Assembly (NCBI RefSeq): GCF_001425005.1
Contig: NZ_LMDB01000005.1
Location: 1-64,000, forward strand
Reading direction: 5' to 3'
DNA: 64,000 nt
From: Duganella sp. Root336D2
GTDB lineage: Bacteria; Pseudomonadota; Gammaproteobacteria; Burkholderiales; Burkholderiaceae_D
Positions 60,827 to 64,000 of the stretch are shown here, in pieces. A model generated the notes under the pieces. That model was given only the letters and a program-made list of their open reading frames with translations. It was not told where the DNA came from and searched no databases. Made by a program: the position numbers and the translations under genes. How positions within the stretch are numbered: the first letter of the stretch is position 1; each line of letters opens with the position of its first letter.

Positions 60827-61482
60827 TGAACGGACAGACGGACGTCGTCTCATTCTCGCTGATGCTGGCGGGGCTGGCACTGATCCCGCTGCTGGTGGTC
60901 ACGACGACGTCCTTCCTGAAGCTGTCCATGGTCATGCTGGTGCTGCGCAGCGCCATCGGCGTGCAGCAAGTGCCGCCCACGCTGGCGATCTACGGTATTG
61001 CATTGGTGCTGACCGGCTTCATCATGGCGCCGACGATCCAGCAGATCGGGCAGCGCATGGCGCAGCCGGCGCCGCCGGGAACCGCTGTGCAGGCGCCGCC
61101 AGGCCTGGCCAAGGCGATCGACGCTTTCGAGCCGTTGCGCGCATTCATGATCAAGCATGGCAATCCGGACCAGCGCGAACTGTTCCTGGCATCGGCAAAG
61201 AAGCTGTGGCCGGAGGACTATGCGAAACAGGCGCGCAACAACGACCTGCTGGTACTGATTCCGGCTTTTGTGGTTTCCGAGCTGCAGGCCGGTTACGAAA
61301 TCGGCTTCCTGATCTACATCCCGTTCGTGGTGATCGACCTGCTGGTATCGAACCTGTTGATGGCGCTCGGCATGCAGCAGGTCAGCCCGCAAACCATCAC
61401 CATTCCGCTCAAGCTGCTGCTGTTTACCCTGGTTGGCGGCTGGGGCAAGCTGCTGCATGCGCTGGCCGCCTCTTACGCCTGA
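60823..61482 (+). CDS. sctR: Export gate protein SctR (HrcR)
   Basis: A 219-residue FliP homologue. Motifs VTTTSFLKLSMVMLVLRSAI, GVQQVPPTLAIYGIALVLTG, FIMAPTIQQIGQRMAQP, and AGYEIGFLIYIPFVVIDLLV then SNLLMALGMQQVSPQTITIP are conserved. ATG 60823 overlaps sctQ by four bases. It has no long signal peptide, unlike the flagellar FliP here. Confidence 0.95.
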   Translation: MMNGQTDVVSFSLMLAGLALIPLLVVTTTSFLKLSMVMLVLRSAIGVQQVPPTLAIYGIALVLTGFIMAPTIQQIGQRMAQPAPPGTAVQAPPGLAKAIDAFEPLRAFMIKHGNPDQRELFLASAKKLWPEDYAKQARNNDLLVLIPAFVVSELQAGYEIGFLIYIPFVVIDLLVSNLLMALGMQQVSPQTITIPLKLLLFTLVGGWGKLLHALAASYA

Positions 61483-61492
61483 AAGGAACCCC

Positions 61493-61756
61493 GTGGCAGA
61501 TACCTTGAACTTTTTCCAGCAGGGCCTGTGGCTGGCCGTGATGCTTTCCGCGCCGCCGCTGGTCATCGCAACCCTGTGCGGCGTGACCGTCTCGCTGGTG
61601 CAGGCGGTGACGCAGATCCAGGACCAGACCTTGCCCTATGTGGTCAAGCTGGTGGCCGTCGCCGTTACCCTGGCGAGCATGGGACGCTGGATCGGCGTGC
61701 AACTGATCCAGCTCACGGACCTGGCGTTCACCATGCTGCCCGCCGTGGGGCGCTAA
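61493..61756 (+). CDS. sctS: Export gate protein SctS (HrcS)
   Basis: An 87-residue FliQ homologue with two helices: FFQQGLWLAVMLSAPPLVIA then TLCGVTVSLVQAVTQIQDQT, and VVKLVAVAVTLASMGRWIGV. The QAVTQIQDQTLPYVVKL motif is diagnostic. It uses GTG 61493, with AAGGAAC upstream, ten bases after sctR. Confidence 0.94.
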   Translation: MADTLNFFQQGLWLAVMLSAPPLVIATLCGVTVSLVQAVTQIQDQTLPYVVKLVAVAVTLASMGRWIGVQLIQLTDLAFTMLPAVGR

Positions 61757-61759
61757 GCA

Positions 61760-62557
61760 ATGCAATCGTCGTTGCTGCTCGATATACAGAATGCACTGGT
61801 GGCGCTGGCACTGGTGACGCCGCGCGTGCTGGTGTGCCTGGTGATATTGCCGGGGTTTGGCCTGAACGTCCTGACCGGCATGGCGAAGAACATGGCCGCA
61901 ATGGCCATTGCGCTGCCGGCCGCGCTGCCGACCTATTATGCGGTGCAGCGTTTCGGGCCCGATATGCTGACCTGCAGCATGCTGATCTTCAAGGAGGCTG
62001 CCATCGGCCTGCTGCTGGGGGTATTGACGACCATGCCGCTGTGGGCGGTGCAGTCGGTCGGCTCGATCCTGGACAGCCAGCGTTCGCCGATCCAGATCCA
62101 GAGCAACAACGCCGGGGTCGACCGCGATGCCAGCATCATCGGCGGCGTGATGGTGCAGGCTGTCGTGCTGGTGATGGTGCAGGCCGGCCTGTTCGTCGCC
62201 CTGGCGCGCATCCTCGTCGAAAGCTACGCGGCCTGGCCTGCCTGGTCGCTGGCGCCGCCGTACGAGGCGGGGCATCTGGACTTGCTGGTCAAGCGTTTCG
62301 GCGAGCTTTTCTGGCACATCGTGGTGTACGGCGCGCCCGTAATCATTCCATTGATCCTGATCGAACTGGCCTTTGCCCTGATCGGCGTGTTTGCGCCCAA
62401 CCTGCAGGTGTCGTTCGCTTCGTCGCCGATCAAAAGCCTGACGGGCGTGGTGATCCTGCTGTTGTACTGGCCGACCCTGTCGCATCACGTAGCAGGCGAC
62501 TTCTCCAACCTGCTGGACCTTGCGGCCAGCCTGCTGGGCGCCCGGCACGGGCCGTGA
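61760..62557 (+). CDS. sctT: Export gate protein SctT (HrcT)
   Basis: A 265-residue FliR homologue with six or more membrane helices. Markers are VLVCLVILPGFGLNVLTGMA, FKEAAIGLLLGVLTTMPLWA, VQSVGSILDSQRSPIQIQSN and ALIGVFAPNLQVSFASSPIK. It starts three bases after sctS. Normal length and an intact frame. Confidence 0.94.
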   Translation: MQSSLLLDIQNALVALALVTPRVLVCLVILPGFGLNVLTGMAKNMAAMAIALPAALPTYYAVQRFGPDMLTCSMLIFKEAAIGLLLGVLTTMPLWAVQSVGSILDSQRSPIQIQSNNAGVDRDASIIGGVMVQAVVLVMVQAGLFVALARILVESYAAWPAWSLAPPYEAGHLDLLVKRFGELFWHIVVYGAPVIIPLILIELAFALIGVFAPNLQVSFASSPIKSLTGVVILLLYWPTLSHHVAGDFSNLLDLAASLLGARHGP

Positions 62558-62578
62558 CCGCCTCGCGAGGAGCGCAGC

Positions 62579-63727
62579 ATGAGCGAAGAAAAGAACGAAG
62601 AGCCCACAGACAAGAAGATCGACGATGCCCGAAAGAAGGGCCAGGTCGCGTCCAGCCGCGACCTGGCCCGGCTGGCAACCCTGGTCGCTGTGGCGGAAGC
62701 GGCTTTCGCGACAGAGCCACTGTGGCGCGAAAAGCTGGACGGACTGTTCGAGCTGGGGATCGCCAGTGTGGGGCGTCCTTTCGAGGCTACGCTGTGGGAT
62801 ATGCTGCAGGCCGCGGGCACCCTGCTGATCGTTACTTTCTGCTGCTTCCTGATCTGCATCGTGGCAGGCGTTGCGGCGCATTGGGGGCAGTTCGGTGTCC
62901 TGATCGCGCCGGAAGCGGTCACCCCCAAGTTCGACAAGCTGAATCCCGTCAACGGCTTCAAGCAGCTGTTCTCGAAGAAGAAGCTGGTCGAACTGCTGAT
63001 CGCTGTCGGCAAGGCTGCCTTGATCGGCTGGACGGTGTACGTGCTGGCGCGCGGCGCGCTGCCGGCGATCGTCCAGCTCTCCACCGGCGAACCGAAGGAT
63101 GCCTACTTTGGCTTCATCGCGGTACTGAAGTCCATCTTCCACTCTGTCGTCATCATCTGCCTGGGCCTGGCTGCGATCGATTTCGCGACGCAGAAGTACT
63201 TCCACAAGAAAGAGCTGATGATGGACATGGAGGAGATCAAGCGCGAGTACAAGGAATCGGAGGGTGACCCGATGGTCAAGGGGCAGCGCAAGCAGCTGGC
63301 GCGCCAATGGGCCAACGAGGCGCCGGTGGAACGCACCGACGACGCCAATGCCGTGGTGGTCAACCCGAGCCACTTCGCGGTGGCGCTGTTCTACGATCCC
63401 GAGGCTGGCATGGTGCCGCGGGTGCTGGCCAAGGGGCGCGACGCGACGGCGCAGGCCATGATGGCGCGCGCCCGCCTGCGCGGCATACCGGTTATCCGCC
63501 ATGTGTGGCTGGCCCGCACCCTGTATGCCGGCTGCAAGCCGGACATGGACGTGCCGCGCGCCAGCTACGAAGCGGTAGCCCAGGTTTTCGCCGTGGTGCT
63601 GGAACTGCAGCGCATGGGGCAGCAGGGCGGCGAAGTGGAGCTGGAAGAACATGGCTATCCGCCGCCAGGCCTGCCGGGCTGGAGTGCGGACGAAGCGGCG
63701 GCGCAAGGAGACCGTAATGCGCATTAA
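62579..63727 (+). CDS. sctU: Export switch protein SctU (HrcU)
   Basis: A 382-residue FlhB homologue: N-terminal EEPTDKKIDDARKKGQVASS, four membrane helices, linker MDMEEIKREYKESEGDPMVK, and the autocleavage region AVVVNPSHFAVALFYDPEAG. The usual site is NPTH; here it is NPSH, a conservative change next to the catalytic Asn-Pro. It is longer at the C-terminus than many SctU proteins (YscU about 354). GAGGAGCGCAGC precedes the ATG. Confidence 0.94.
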   Translation: MSEEKNEEPTDKKIDDARKKGQVASSRDLARLATLVAVAEAAFATEPLWREKLDGLFELGIASVGRPFEATLWDMLQAAGTLLIVTFCCFLICIVAGVAAHWGQFGVLIAPEAVTPKFDKLNPVNGFKQLFSKKKLVELLIAVGKAALIGWTVYVLARGALPAIVQLSTGEPKDAYFGFIAVLKSIFHSVVIICLGLAAIDFATQKYFHKKELMMDMEEIKREYKESEGDPMVKGQRKQLARQWANEAPVERTDDANAVVVNPSHFAVALFYDPEAGMVPRVLAKGRDATAQAMMARARLRGIPVIRHVWLARTLYAGCKPDMDVPRASYEAVAQVFAVVLELQRMGQQGGEVELEEHGYPPPGLPGWSADEAAAQGDRNAH

Positions 63728-64000
63728 GAGCAAGGAGATGCTGGGGCAGTCGCCGCCCGCTCCGGCGGCGCAAGCGGAAGCGCCGCCAGCGCCGCACTGC
63801 AAGCAGGCCAAAGCACCGCGGCCGCGCCCCCCGCGTTCGCAGATGGCGGGCGGCTGCCTGCTGTACAAGCCGGAGTCCGTCGCACTGGACGCCGATGCGA
63901 TGTGCGATGACGGCGTGCCGGCGCTCCCACTTCCCGGGCGGGCGCAGGAGCCGGATGGTGCGGGCGAGTCCGACGGGGAAGACCGGGCGCGGCATCTCGC
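63717..64000 (+). CDS. Start of a Pro-rich protein, cut by the window edge
   Basis: At least 94 residues, open to the end. It begins MRIKSKEMLGQSPPAPAAQA and is rich in Pro, Ala and Lys, with GGCLLYKPESVALDADAMCD later. AAGGAG lies six bases before ATG 63717, which overlaps the sctU end by 11 bases, so it is in the sctD-sctU operon. The disordered composition suits a secreted substrate, a SctP/HpaP-like regulator or another Hrp accessory protein; I cannot assign it. Confidence 0.55.
   Translation, partial: MRIKSKEMLGQSPPAPAAQAEAPPAPHCKQAKAPRPRPPRSQMAGGCLLYKPESVALDADAMCDDGVPALPLPGRAQEPDGAGESDGEDRARHL

Noticed and set aside
61424..63868. An 814-codon minus-strand frame opposite sctS-T-U
   Set aside because: Spans three real genes on the other strand and has low-complexity His/Gln/Arg composition.
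1..64000. CRISPR arrays, tRNA or rRNA genes, riboswitches
   Set aside because: No regularly spaced short repeats, cloverleaf sequences or conserved RNA motifs were seen on reading both strands.

Overview
This is a GC-rich window of a Betaproteobacterium. The gene styles (LysR/LysE, isoquinoline-oxidoreductase-type genes, beta-proteobacterial flagellar and Hrp genes) suggest an Oxalobacteraceae-like organism such as the Massilia/Duganella group. That placement is an inference; there is no rRNA or other marker in the window. Two large protein-export loci dominate, separated by an insertion-sequence scar and an ordinary metabolic stretch.

Layout. 1-2100: a broken IS5-type transposase, then about 1.4 kb of decayed DNA with remains of what looks like a polymorphic toxin. 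2109-23676: a tightly packed one-strand flagellar locus, flgF-G-A-H-I-B-C, fliE-F, a short fliG-like gene, fliH-I-J-K, flgD-E, fliM-N-O-P, fliA, three accessory genes (two TPR proteins and an unknown), fliQ-R, flhB-A. It encodes the export gate, ATPase, MS ring, rod, P and L rings and hook. It has no flagellin, cap, hook-filament junction, stator or chemotaxis gene. Its FliG-like and FliM-like proteins lack the parts needed for torque and switching. 23655-28339: a scar made of a truncated glycosyltransferase, an RHS/YD-repeat fragment, a complete IS21-family element and an IS3-family element that has lost its left end. 28701-40459: LysR/LysE, a secreted FAD oxidase, an MFS exporter with LysR regulator, a fatty-acid desaturase, an XdhC plus two-subunit molybdenum oxidoreductase with AraC regulator, and tag.

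40469-64000: a type III secretion island. Seven sites match the HrpL promoter (hrp box) form GGAAC(C)-N16-CCACNNA, or differ from it by one base, and a HrpL-like ECF sigma factor lies among them. The boxes precede a putative effector, a 2-oxoglutarate dioxygenase, a 40-aa peptide gene, a harpin-like gene, an operon of small Cys-free proteins, the sctW operon and the sctD operon. The apparatus order is sctW-tyeA-sycN-sctX-sctY-sctV-[hrp box]-sctD-N-O-P-Q-R-S-T-U. This combines a Ysc-type gatekeeper/SctX-SctY block with Hrp-type promoters and an Hrp1-type sctV-sctD-sctN order. Two related SAM methyltransferases lie in the island beside the small secreted-type proteins.

The two points most worth following are the flagellar locus that looks like a non-rotating hook-basal-body exporter, and the HrpL-controlled island with possible protein-modifying enzymes (two methyltransferases and a dioxygenase) next to candidate surface or pilus subunits.
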